A stretch of 64,000 nt of DNA from an uncultured Lachnospiraceae bacterium (GTDB lineage: Bacteria > Bacillota > Clostridia > Lachnospirales > Lachnospiraceae). The notes below the pieces were generated by a model that was given only the letters and a program-made list of their open reading frames with translations, had not been told where the DNA came from and did no database searches. The stretch spans positions 1-64,000 of the forward strand of contig CAJTSD010000006.1 in assembly GCA_910578795.1 (NCBI GenBank). The letters are read 5' to 3'. Made by a program: the position numbers and the translations under genes. Each line of letters opens with the position of its first letter. Positions within the stretch are counted from its first letter, which is position 1. Below are positions 45,853 to 53,745 of the stretch, in pieces.

Positions 45853-47511
45853 ATGGTTTCGGTAATTTTGAACTGGGGATATCTTTTGCCTACAACATTT
45901 TTATGCGGATTTGCATTTTCTAAGCTTGTAGAGAATGTATTTGGCTATCGGTTAAAAAACTTGCTTGAAATCCTATTTTTCGGATTGACGGTAACAACGG
46001 TTTATGCACAGTTTTTTAGCCTCATTGGAGGCGTCGGTCTGACCGCAAATCTTGTTTTGACGGGCGCCTGTATTTTTATTTTGGCGATATGGAGAAAAGA
46101 GATTGCAGATCTTGTGAGAGAACGGCTGGAAAACAGGTCTGCTTTATATAAAATAACACTTGTAATCATAATAATTCTTTGGGGTTATTGCACATCAAGG
46201 GGATATATGCATTACGATACGGATTTGTATCATGCCCAAAGCATCCGATGGATTGAGGAATACGGGATTGTAAAAGGTCTTGGAAACATTCACGTGCGTT
46301 TTGCATATAACAGTTCAATTTTTGCCCTGTCTGCTCTGTATAGTATGCGGGAGGTTGCGGGACATTCGCTCCATACCGTAAACGGTTTTATTGCACTGCT
46401 CTTAAACGTTGAATTGCTTGATGGAATCAAAAAACGTTTTGCGCTTTCTGATTTTGCAAGGCTTGGGGCGTTTTATTATCTGACGTTGATTTACCGTGAT
46501 ATAGTGTCGCCGGCGTCTGACTATTGTGCAATGTGTGTGGCGTTTTACATTATAATAAGGTGGCTTTCCTATTTGGAAGCGGAGGAAAAAAATGCTGTTC
46601 CCTATGCACTTTTGTGTGTGATGGGTGTTTATGCCATAACATTAAAACTTACAACGGGGGTGCTTTTGCTGCTGTCGGTAAAGCCGGCGTGTGCGTTTTT
46701 GAACAGAAGACAATACAGGGAGATTATCTGGTATTTGCTATTGGGGATGCTTGTTCTTATTCCGTGGGCAATTAGAACGGCGCTGATATCCGGATATCTG
46801 CTATATCCTTTTCCGGCGCTGGATATATTGAATGTGGATTGGAAAATTGACGCTGCTGCGGCAGCGCTCGACGCGACTGAAATCAAAGCATGGGGGCGCG
46901 GACTGAATAACGCAGCGCTTGCAGGACTTCCTTTGAAAGAATGGTTTCCGGTATGGTTTCGCACAATGCTTCCTGCCATGGGAAAGCGATTCATACTGGC
47001 AGATATGGTATGCATCGTAATTTTGGCTGGCTTTGCGCTATACCTTATTGTGAAGGCAGTACAAAAAAAGCATGTGCGGGAAATGGCGGACCGCTTTTTA
47101 GTACTTGCCGCGGTAGCGGCATCCTACCTTTTCTGGCAGTTCTCCGCACCTTTGCTACGGTACGGTTATGCATATGTGCTTCTGCTGATAACGCTTACGG
47201 CAGGTCTGGTATACTGCAAAATTGAAAAAAACGGGTGTTTATTGCGCTGTGCCGTGGTATTTCTTTTGGCGGTGAAAGTCATATCGTTTGCGGGATACAT
47301 GATTGATACGGCGGATAAACCCTATTATGTTGTGCAGCAGGATTATGGTGTTTATGAAGTGGACAGCTTTGAGGCAGGAGGGATCCCCTTTTATTATCCC
47401 AAGAGCGGGGACCGTGTGGGTTATGTAAATTTCCCCGCTGTACCGCGCAGAATGGAAATTACATTTCGGGGAACACAGATCAAAAACGGGTTTCGGTCAT
47501 CCGTTAAATAA
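45853..47511 (+). CDS. Multi-pass GT-C-like membrane protein (LIC_10190-like family)
   Basis: 552 residues with about a dozen hydrophobic segments and a short extracytoplasmic C-terminal domain. An early loop reads YMHYDTDLYHAQSIRWIEEY, with the acidic residues GT-C glycosyltransferases use near their first outer loop. Such proteins take lipid-phosphate-linked sugars and add them to surface polymers outside the membrane. With the UbiA and HAD genes upstream, a polyprenyl-phospho-ribose-type donor is the obvious candidate, but this is inference. The start follows GGGGAGGG at about 45841. The distance of 64 bases from the HAD gene is compatible with one operon. The family is otherwise uncharacterised as far as I know. 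Confidence 0.75.
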   Translation: MVSVILNWGYLLPTTFLCGFAFSKLVENVFGYRLKNLLEILFFGLTVTTVYAQFFSLIGGVGLTANLVLTGACIFILAIWRKEIADLVRERLENRSALYKITLVIIIILWGYCTSRGYMHYDTDLYHAQSIRWIEEYGIVKGLGNIHVRFAYNSSIFALSALYSMREVAGHSLHTVNGFIALLLNVELLDGIKKRFALSDFARLGAFYYLTLIYRDIVSPASDYCAMCVAFYIIIRWLSYLEAEEKNAVPYALLCVMGVYAITLKLTTGVLLLLSVKPACAFLNRRQYREIIWYLLLGMLVLIPWAIRTALISGYLLYPFPALDILNVDWKIDAAAAALDATEIKAWGRGLNNAALAGLPLKEWFPVWFRTMLPAMGKRFILADMVCIVILAGFALYLIVKAVQKKHVREMADRFLVLAAVAASYLFWQFSAPLLRYGYAYVLLLITLTAGLVYCKIEKNGCLLRCAVVFLLAVKVISFAGYMIDTADKPYYVVQQDYGVYEVDSFEAGGIPFYYPKSGDRVGYVNFPAVPRRMEITFRGTQIKNGFRSSVK

Positions 47512-47585
47512 TTCGGAATCGGAAAAATACTTTAAGAATGATTCTGAAAGTAACTGGATTTATTGAAGAAAAAAAAGGAACAATA

Positions 47586-47614
47586 TTGACTATTTTACAG
47601 TAAAATGATAAAAT
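47586..47614 (+). promoter_or_regulatory. Sigma-A-type promoter of the signalling operon
   Basis: TTGACT at 47586-47591 and TAAAAT at 47609-47614 are separated by exactly 17 bases. Each matches five of six consensus bases. It lies about 60 bases before the HD-GYP gene. Confidence 0.65.
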
Positions 47615-47673
47615 TAGGATACTTGTTAAGTAAACAATAAATGTGAAGTAAAATCGTGTATCAGGGGGTAATG

Positions 47674-48759
47674 ATGGATAAACAGAAGATTTTGATCGTG
47701 GATGATGAAGAAGTAAACAGAGCCATACTGGAGATCATGTTTCAAACGGAATATGAGGTCATACAGGCAAGCAACGGAGAGGAAGCGATTAAGCAGATTG
47801 AGGATAATCCCGATACGGTGTTAATCCTCTTGGACATTGTTATGCCAGTGATGGACGGATTTGGTGTGCTTGAGTATATGCATTCCAAAGAGCTGCTTGA
47901 AAAGCTTCCGGTAATTTTAATTACAGGAGAAACCATCAGAGACAGCGAGGACAAAGCTTATTCTTATGGCGTTGCGGATGTAATACATAAACCGTTCTAC
48001 CCTGATATTGTAGAACGCAGGGCAAAGAATATTATTGAGTTGTATCAGAATAAGCATAATATGGAAGAACGCTTAAAGGAGCAGGAGAAGGAGCTGCGGG
48101 CACAGCAGAAGCTGCTTCAGGAAAACAATGAATTTATGATTGATACGCTCAGTACTGTTGTCGAGTTTAGAAGCCTTGAAACAGGCGAGCATATCCGCCG
48201 TATTAAATATTTTACAAGAATCCTGTTAAAGTATTTGGATAAATATTTTCCGAAATACGGGCTTTCAAAGGTGCAGATTGACGAGATTGCCAGAGCCTCC
48301 GCGTTGCATGATGTCGGAAAAATCGGTATTCCCGATGCAATCCTGTTGAAGCCAGGACGTCTGACACCTGAGGAATTTGAGGAGATGAAGAAGCATACGA
48401 CAATCGGCGCTGAAATACTGGAAAGTTTCCGAGAGAGACAGGACAACGAATTCTTCCAGTATTGTTACGAGATTTGCCGCTGGCATCATGAGAGATGGGA
48501 CGGAAACGGCTATCCTGATCATTTGGTTGGGGATCAGATTCCAATCAGTGCACAGATTGTAGCGATTGCTGACGTATATGATGCGCTGGTAAGTAAGAGG
48601 GTCTACAAAGGAGCATATGCCAATTCTGATGCATACAAGATGATTATGGACGGAGAGTGCGGGCAGTTCTCTCCGGATGTACTGGAGTGTTTCCAGCTTG
48701 CAAAAGAGGACTTCTTCAATATTGTGGAAGTGATTGGAATGTTTGATTTTGCAGATTAG
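47674..48759 (+). CDS. Response regulator with active-looking HD-GYP domain
   Basis: 362 residues. An N-terminal receiver has the acidic pair in VDDEE, the phospho-acceptor in LLDIVMP and the lysine in HKPFYP. A short coiled coil leads to an HD-GYP phosphodiesterase with all ligands present: the first histidine in GEHIRRI, the HD pair in HDVGKIGIP, a histidine in KKHTTIG, the HHERWDGNGYP signature and ADVYDAL. It should hydrolyse cyclic di-GMP or a related dinucleotide in response to phosphorylation. I chose ATG 47674 for its spacing from CAGGGGG; GTG 47656 and ATG 47671 are in frame upstream. The histidine kinase that follows is its likely partner. Confidence 0.88.
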   Translation: MDKQKILIVDDEEVNRAILEIMFQTEYEVIQASNGEEAIKQIEDNPDTVLILLDIVMPVMDGFGVLEYMHSKELLEKLPVILITGETIRDSEDKAYSYGVADVIHKPFYPDIVERRAKNIIELYQNKHNMEERLKEQEKELRAQQKLLQENNEFMIDTLSTVVEFRSLETGEHIRRIKYFTRILLKYLDKYFPKYGLSKVQIDEIARASALHDVGKIGIPDAILLKPGRLTPEEFEEMKKHTTIGAEILESFRERQDNEFFQYCYEICRWHHERWDGNGYPDHLVGDQIPISAQIVAIADVYDALVSKRVYKGAYANSDAYKMIMDGECGQFSPDVLECFQLAKEDFFNIVEVIGMFDFAD

Positions 48760-48835
48760 AGTTTAGAGGATGCGTAAAGGACAGCGAAACAATATTTTAG
48801 TTTTGCTGTTTTTACGTACACGGAGGCAAATGGAT

Positions 48836-50290
48836 ATGAGTCAAAAAGATTTGGCAGTTCTTCTTTTTGATAACGCTTTGGAAATTGTACTGGCATTTGA
48901 CGATAAGGGACTGATTATATATGGAAATACGGTTGCACATGAGAAGCTGGAATATGGTGAGGATTTGGAAGGGGTGCCCATAGGCAGTATCTTTCCGAAT
49001 GCTTTCAGGAAAGACGGGGACAGCTGGGTTCCGGTATGTCCTTTGGGAAATGCAATCAACCGTATGACTGCATACAGGAAGAATCAGACCTGTTTTCCGA
49101 CGGATATGCGCATTGTAAAAGAGGAAACGACGGGAATCTTTTTGTGCATGGCGCATAGTGTGCTGGAAAAGGAGTTCCTAAGTCATGAGCTGGATCAGGT
49201 GAAGCAGGAAACCGAGGCGGCAATGAAAGTAAAGTCGGAATTTGTGGCAAATGTAACGCATGAGCTTCGGACGCCGGTAAACGGTATTTTGGGGCATGTG
49301 CGGGAGATGCTGCCTGAGGAAACGGACAAAAAAAAGCTTCGACAACTGAATCTGATTGAGCATTGCTGCGTACAAATGAATAAGCTGATTAATAATATTT
49401 TGGATTTTTCCAAACTGGAGGCAGGGAAGTTCGTTTTGGAGCCTAGAAGGTTCCGGCTTCGTGATATGATTGATTATGTAGTGGCAAACCACAAGGGCAG
49501 GATTACGGAGAAGGGATTGGACTTTTTCGTGACGGTTTCACCGGGTGTTCCGGAATATATTGTTGGTGATGAACTGCGAATTGTGCAGATTTTAAATAAT
49601 CTGTTGTCCAACGCACAGAAATTCACCAGTGTCGGAAAAATTACGCTTGAGGTTATTAAAACCTCCAAAATGAAGGACTCGATTGAGCTGTTCTTTCTGG
49701 TGAATGACACAGGAATCGGAATTGATGAAAAAGAGAAGGATAAGCTGTTTCAGAGCTTTTCTCAGGTAGATGCTTCGATTTCACGCAAGTACGGCGGAAC
49801 AGGTTTAGGGCTCAGCATTTGTAAGCAGTTGGTGGAGCTGATGAACGGAAGCATCAATGTGGAGAGTGTGAAGGGCAGGGGAACGACCTTTTCTTTTTCG
49901 GTGTGGGTAGGAAGAGATCCGGAGGAAACGGACACAGGGGCAGAGGAAGAAAACATTGTAATACCAAGACCGGTTAACGCATTTTCGGGTGTTTTGGGTG
50001 ATGATGAGGAGGAAGAACCAGGATATGCATCTGCCGCCAACCGTGAGACACTGCTAAAGAACCTGTCCAAACTGATTTTGTGTGTGGAAATGGAAAACTG
50101 GGAAAAAGCTGAGATGTTTATGGAAACAATCCGTCAGTTGACAACCGATGCGCCGCAGGATGTGAGTAGAGCGGTACTGCGTCTGAAAATGGCGATTCAG
50201 AAGGAAAACTATGAAAAGATTTCCACGGGTATTGAAACTTTGAGGGATTTAGTTGGGACACGGGAGGAACCAGGTATTGGAGAAGCATAA
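48836..50290 (+). CDS. Sensor histidine kinase (PAS, HisKA, HATPase)
   Basis: 484 residues without membrane segments. A PAS-like domain occupies about 1-110 (IVLAFDDKGLIIYGN). A HisKA domain follows with the phosphorylated histidine in VTHELRTPVNGILG, then the ATPase domain with the N box NNLLSNAQKF, the G1 box DTGIGID and the G2 box YGGTGLGLSI. The C-terminal 100 residues are helical with an acidic linker and have no receiver; they may be a phosphotransfer-like or contact region. Two starts fit the GGAGG at 48822-48826: ATG 48830 and ATG 48836; the latter has better spacing. It is flanked by two HD-GYP regulators and overlaps the second, so it probably controls both. Confidence 0.88.
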   Translation: MSQKDLAVLLFDNALEIVLAFDDKGLIIYGNTVAHEKLEYGEDLEGVPIGSIFPNAFRKDGDSWVPVCPLGNAINRMTAYRKNQTCFPTDMRIVKEETTGIFLCMAHSVLEKEFLSHELDQVKQETEAAMKVKSEFVANVTHELRTPVNGILGHVREMLPEETDKKKLRQLNLIEHCCVQMNKLINNILDFSKLEAGKFVLEPRRFRLRDMIDYVVANHKGRITEKGLDFFVTVSPGVPEYIVGDELRIVQILNNLLSNAQKFTSVGKITLEVIKTSKMKDSIELFFLVNDTGIGIDEKEKDKLFQSFSQVDASISRKYGGTGLGLSICKQLVELMNGSINVESVKGRGTTFSFSVWVGRDPEETDTGAEEENIVIPRPVNAFSGVLGDDEEEEPGYASAANRETLLKNLSKLILCVEMENWEKAEMFMETIRQLTTDAPQDVSRAVLRLKMAIQKENYEKISTGIETLRDLVGTREEPGIGEA

Positions 50291-51350
50291 AAAAAGTACA
50301 AGGAATGCACTTGTTCTGATTGTTGATGATGTAGAGATCAACCGGGAAATTCTTGGGGAAATCGTAGCGGATATGGGATATCAGACACAGCTTGCGGAAA
50401 GCGGCATACAGGCATTGGAGCGCATTAAGGAATGCCCGCCCAATTTGGTGCTGACAGATATTTCCATGCCGGAGATGGACGGATATGAACTGTGCAGGCG
50501 GCTAAAGGCGGATGTACATACAAGGGATATTCCGATTATCTTTATCTCGGCATTTGATAAAACGACAGATATTGTAAAAGGATTTGAACTGGGCGGCGGG
50601 GATTATATTACAAAGCCTTTTATACCGGAGCTGGTAAAGGCGCGTGTCAACGTACATCTGAAACTGTATGAGGCGGCAAGAAAGGTTTCGGAAGCCAACA
50701 GACATCTCCAAATTTCTGTGAATGAGCAGATTAAACAGCTAGAGCAGGAGCGCCGCGGTGTGCTATATGCGCTTGCTGGCGTTGCAATAAAAAATTCACA
50801 ATATAGTGAAAAATACATAGAGCGAATGCGCCATAACTGCCATATTTTGGCACAGAGCATGCAATTGTCCCCGATGTTTTCCGATATGATTTCGGATAAT
50901 TTTGTGGATACCGTGCAGCTTGCAGCGCCATTATGCGATATTGGTAATATTGGAATCCCGAAGGATATTCTGCAAAAAAAAGCAAAACTGACGGATGAAG
51001 AGCGGGAAATCATGTGCAGTCATACCCAAATCGGCACCAAACTTTTGGGGGACTTGAAAGTTTCGAATGATTACAATGATTTTATGCAGATTTCAATGGA
51101 TATTACGCACTATCATCATGAAAACTGGGATGGAAGCGGTTATCCGGAAGGGAAAAAGGGAGATGATATACCGCTTGCAGCGCAGATTGTCGCAATGTCA
51201 AGTATGTATTGTGCATTGACAGAGGATAGAAGTTTCCGCCACAGCTATAGCAGGGAGGAAGCGTTGGAAATCATGCGGCAGGAAGCACAGCAGAAGTTTA
51301 ATCCTGATATTTTTCATATATTCTGTAAGGTTGCAAGACAGCTTCGATAG
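50277..51350 (+). CDS. Response regulator with degenerate HD-GYP domain
   Basis: 357 residues. The receiver looks intact (VDDVE, LTDISMP, TKPFIP). The HD-GYP domain keeps the HHENWDGSGYP signature but has lost metal ligands: the first histidine is tyrosine (SEKYIERM), HD is CD (CDIGNIGIP), and ADVYDAL is SSMYCAL. It is therefore probably catalytically dead and may bind a nucleotide or a partner instead. I chose TTG 50277, nine bases after GGAGG at 50263-50267; this overlaps the kinase gene by 14 bases and implies coupling. It ends 93 bases before cheR. Confidence 0.85.
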   Translation: MEKHKKSTRNALVLIVDDVEINREILGEIVADMGYQTQLAESGIQALERIKECPPNLVLTDISMPEMDGYELCRRLKADVHTRDIPIIFISAFDKTTDIVKGFELGGGDYITKPFIPELVKARVNVHLKLYEAARKVSEANRHLQISVNEQIKQLEQERRGVLYALAGVAIKNSQYSEKYIERMRHNCHILAQSMQLSPMFSDMISDNFVDTVQLAAPLCDIGNIGIPKDILQKKAKLTDEEREIMCSHTQIGTKLLGDLKVSNDYNDFMQISMDITHYHHENWDGSGYPEGKKGDDIPLAAQIVAMSSMYCALTEDRSFRHSYSREEALEIMRQEAQQKFNPDIFHIFCKVARQLR

Positions 51351-51392
51351 TCCGTAGGACACAGAGCCAAAGTTTGGTTATTGTCAGACGGT

Positions 51393-51419
51393 TAAAAAAA
51401 GCATGACGAAAACCGATAA
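51393..51419 (+). promoter_or_regulatory. Sigma-28 (sigma-D)-like promoter of the che operon
   Basis: TAAA at 51393-51396, then 15 bases, then ACCGATAA at 51412-51419. The flagellar/chemotaxis sigma consensus is TAAA-N15-GCCGATAA, so only one base of the -10 differs. It lies 25 bases before the cheR start. Confidence 0.6.
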
Positions 51420-51443
51420 ATTATATGACGGAGGACAAAAACC

Positions 51444-52253
51444 ATGATAACGGATGAAGAGTTTTTAAGAATTGCCGCATATATGAAGAACCATTATGGA
51501 ATTGATTTAGGTCAGAAAAAAGTCATCATGAATGGGCGACTTGAAAATCGTATTAGGGCAGGCGGTTGGGGAACCTTTAACAATTTTATGGATGCGATGG
51601 AAAAAGATCAATCCGGGCAACTTGAAAAAGAGCTGGTCAATCAGCTTACTACGAATTATACTTATTTTATGCGGGAATTCGGGCATTTTGAATTTTTTAA
51701 AAAGGAAGTACTTCCCTGGGCGAAAAAAAAGGCACAGAAAACCAAAGACTTAAGGGTTTGGTGCGGGGCAGCATCAACCGGCGAAGAACCGTATATGATT
51801 GCGATGGTATTGCGGGATTTTTTCGGATTAGAGCATAGCTCATGGGACACAAAGGTATTGGCAACCGATGTATCGACGAGAGCGTTGCAGCAGGCATTGG
51901 CGGGTACTTACGACGAAGAAGCGCTTAAGGACATGTCGGAACAGTGGAAAAAGCACTTCTTTAAAAAGCCGATTGGAGGGATGTATACGGTAACGGATGA
52001 GCTGAAACAGGAGGTTTTGTTCCGCCAGTTCAATCTGATGTCGCCATTTCCTTTTAAGAAAAAAATGCATACTGTATTTTTGCGCAATGTTATGATATAC
52101 TTTGATAGTAAAACAAAACAGGAGCTGCTTCAAAAAGTGTATGACTGTTTGGAACCGGGAGGATATCTGTTTATTGGTATGACAGAAACGCTTGATAGAA
52201 CCCAAATCCCCTTTCAGATTATACAGCCCTCTATTTTTAGAAAAAGAGAATAA
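51444..52253 (+). CDS. cheR: Chemotaxis protein methyltransferase CheR
   Basis: 269 residues, standard CheR length. The N-terminal helical domain is followed by the SAM-binding domain: WCGAASTGEEPY is motif I, LATDVS is the acidic strand end, and FLRNVMIYFD is the conserved later strand. It methylates glutamates on chemoreceptors, raising CheA activity and giving adaptation. There is no TPR or pentapeptide-binding extension. It is the first gene of a compact run cheR-cheB-cheY-cheA-cheW-mcp. A GGAGGA site at 51430-51435 precedes ATG 51444. Confidence 0.95.
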   Translation: MITDEEFLRIAAYMKNHYGIDLGQKKVIMNGRLENRIRAGGWGTFNNFMDAMEKDQSGQLEKELVNQLTTNYTYFMREFGHFEFFKKEVLPWAKKKAQKTKDLRVWCGAASTGEEPYMIAMVLRDFFGLEHSSWDTKVLATDVSTRALQQALAGTYDEEALKDMSEQWKKHFFKKPIGGMYTVTDELKQEVLFRQFNLMSPFPFKKKMHTVFLRNVMIYFDSKTKQELLQKVYDCLEPGGYLFIGMTETLDRTQIPFQIIQPSIFRKRE

Positions 52254-52275
52254 AAAAGGAAGGATTTGATGGATT

Positions 52276-53307
52276 ATGCGACCTATTAGAGTATTAATTG
52301 TAGAAGATTCCCTGGTATTTCGGGAACTATTGGTCCAAAATTTAAACAAGGATCCGGCAATTGAGGTTGTGGCGACGGCAAAAGATCCGTTTGAGGCGCG
52401 GGACGCCATTTTGGAATATCGACCGGACGTTATGACGCTGGATGTGGAACTGCCGCGAATGAACGGTATTGAGTTTCTGCAAAAACTTATGCCGCAGTAT
52501 CCGCTTCCTGTGGTGGTTATCAGTGCTTTAAGCGATAAGGTGTTTGACGCGTTAAACGCAGGGGCTGTTGATTTTGTGGCAAAACCGTCCGTTACAGGAC
52601 GTTCGCAGCTTGAAGATTTCATACAGAATGAGCTGCTTGTGAAGATTAAGATTGCATCGACTGCAAAAATCAGTCAGATTAAGCAGAAAGCAATCGCACA
52701 GGAGCATCACGGAGGATTTTCAGGTAAGGGAAAAGAGCTGATTGTAGCAATCGGAGCTTCCACAGGAGGAACGGAAGCGATTTTTTCCGTAGTGAAGGAT
52801 TTTAATGTAGATATTCCCGGCGTGATTATTGTACAACATATGCCGCCAGGATTTACAAAGATGTATGCACAGAGGCTGGATAACCAGTGCCGTGTGCAGG
52901 TAAAGGAAGCGGAAACGGGAGACCGGGTACTTTCCGGACATGTGCTCATTGCCCCGGGCGGGGATCGGCATATGCGCCTGGTTAAGGTGAATGGTGTGTA
53001 TCAGGTTGAGATTAAATCGGGACCGAGAGTAAATGGACATTGTCCGTCGGTAGATGTATTGTTTGATTCCGTGGCAAAGGTGGCAGGACCGAGCGCTTTG
53101 GGCATTATTTTGACCGGAATGGGCGGAGATGGCGCAAAAGGACTGCTTGCAATGCGCAAGGCGGGAGCAAGGACAATCGGGCAGGATGAATCAACCTGCG
53201 TAGTGTATGGAATGCCTAAAGTTGCTTATGATATCGGAGCAGTGGAGTTTCAGGATAAGCTGCAGGATATTGCCAAGAGAACTTATGCAGTATTAAATAA
53301 AATGTAA
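52276..53307 (+). CDS. cheB: Chemotaxis methylesterase/deamidase CheB
   Basis: 343 residues. A receiver domain (VEDSLVF, TLDVELP, AKPSV) is joined by a linker to the methylesterase domain. The catalytic serine is in AIGASTGG, the histidine in VQHMPPGFT and the aspartate in LTGMGGDGAKG. When phosphorylated by CheA it removes receptor methyl groups, opposing the CheR product 23 bases upstream. All catalytic residues are in place. The start at 52276 follows AAGGAAGG. Confidence 0.95.
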   Translation: MRPIRVLIVEDSLVFRELLVQNLNKDPAIEVVATAKDPFEARDAILEYRPDVMTLDVELPRMNGIEFLQKLMPQYPLPVVVISALSDKVFDALNAGAVDFVAKPSVTGRSQLEDFIQNELLVKIKIASTAKISQIKQKAIAQEHHGGFSGKGKELIVAIGASTGGTEAIFSVVKDFNVDIPGVIIVQHMPPGFTKMYAQRLDNQCRVQVKEAETGDRVLSGHVLIAPGGDRHMRLVKVNGVYQVEIKSGPRVNGHCPSVDVLFDSVAKVAGPSALGIILTGMGGDGAKGLLAMRKAGARTIGQDESTCVVYGMPKVAYDIGAVEFQDKLQDIAKRTYAVLNKM

Positions 53308-53319
53308 AGGAGAGGAAAA

Positions 53320-53712
53320 ATGAGGATTTTACTTGCAGAGGACGATTTCGCAACAAGAAAATTCATGGTTAGCTTTCTGTCAAAATACGGTGAATGTGAT
53401 GTCACCGTGGACGGAATGGAGGCAGTGGATGCCTTCATGATGGCACTCGAAGACGATGAGCCTTATGACCTTGTGTGCCTTGACATTATGATGCCGGTTA
53501 TGGATGGCTATCAGGCGCTTATGGGAATCAGGAATTTGGAAAAAGAACGAAACATTCCTCAGGATGAAGGAGTTAAAGTCATTATGACGACCGCGCTCAA
53601 TGATGAGCAGAATGTGAAGATGGCCTTTGAACTGGGATGCACGATTTATTCCGGTAAACCGATTGATAAGGCAAGATTTGAACAGGCTATGAAGAAGCTG
53701 GGTCTGATATAA
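53320..53712 (+). CDS. cheY: Single-domain response regulator (CheY-like)
   Basis: 130 residues, one receiver domain: acidic pocket in AEDDFA, phospho-acceptor in CLDIMMPVMDGY, threonine in MTTALND and lysine in GKPID. Its position between cheB and cheA makes it the CheA output protein, the motor signal if the system drives flagella, though the output could be another process. The AGGAGAGG site lies upstream of ATG 53320. A relatively long loop after the acceptor strand (KERNIPQDEG) is a small departure from enterobacterial CheY. Confidence 0.88.
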   Translation: MRILLAEDDFATRKFMVSFLSKYGECDVTVDGMEAVDAFMMALEDDEPYDLVCLDIMMPVMDGYQALMGIRNLEKERNIPQDEGVKVIMTTALNDEQNVKMAFELGCTIYSGKPIDKARFEQAMKKLGLI

Positions 53713-53745
53713 GCAGGCTATGAAATATGTAGGAAAGGAGAACGT

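Noticed and set aside
47512..47560. Hairpin TTCGGAATC / GATTCTGAA after the GT-C-like gene as a terminator
   Set aside because: The stem is short with a wobble pair and no T run follows.
51840..52622. Minus-strand open frame of 260 codons across cheR and cheB
   Set aside because: It lies wholly antisense to two clearly intact chemotaxis genes and shows no recognisable domain.
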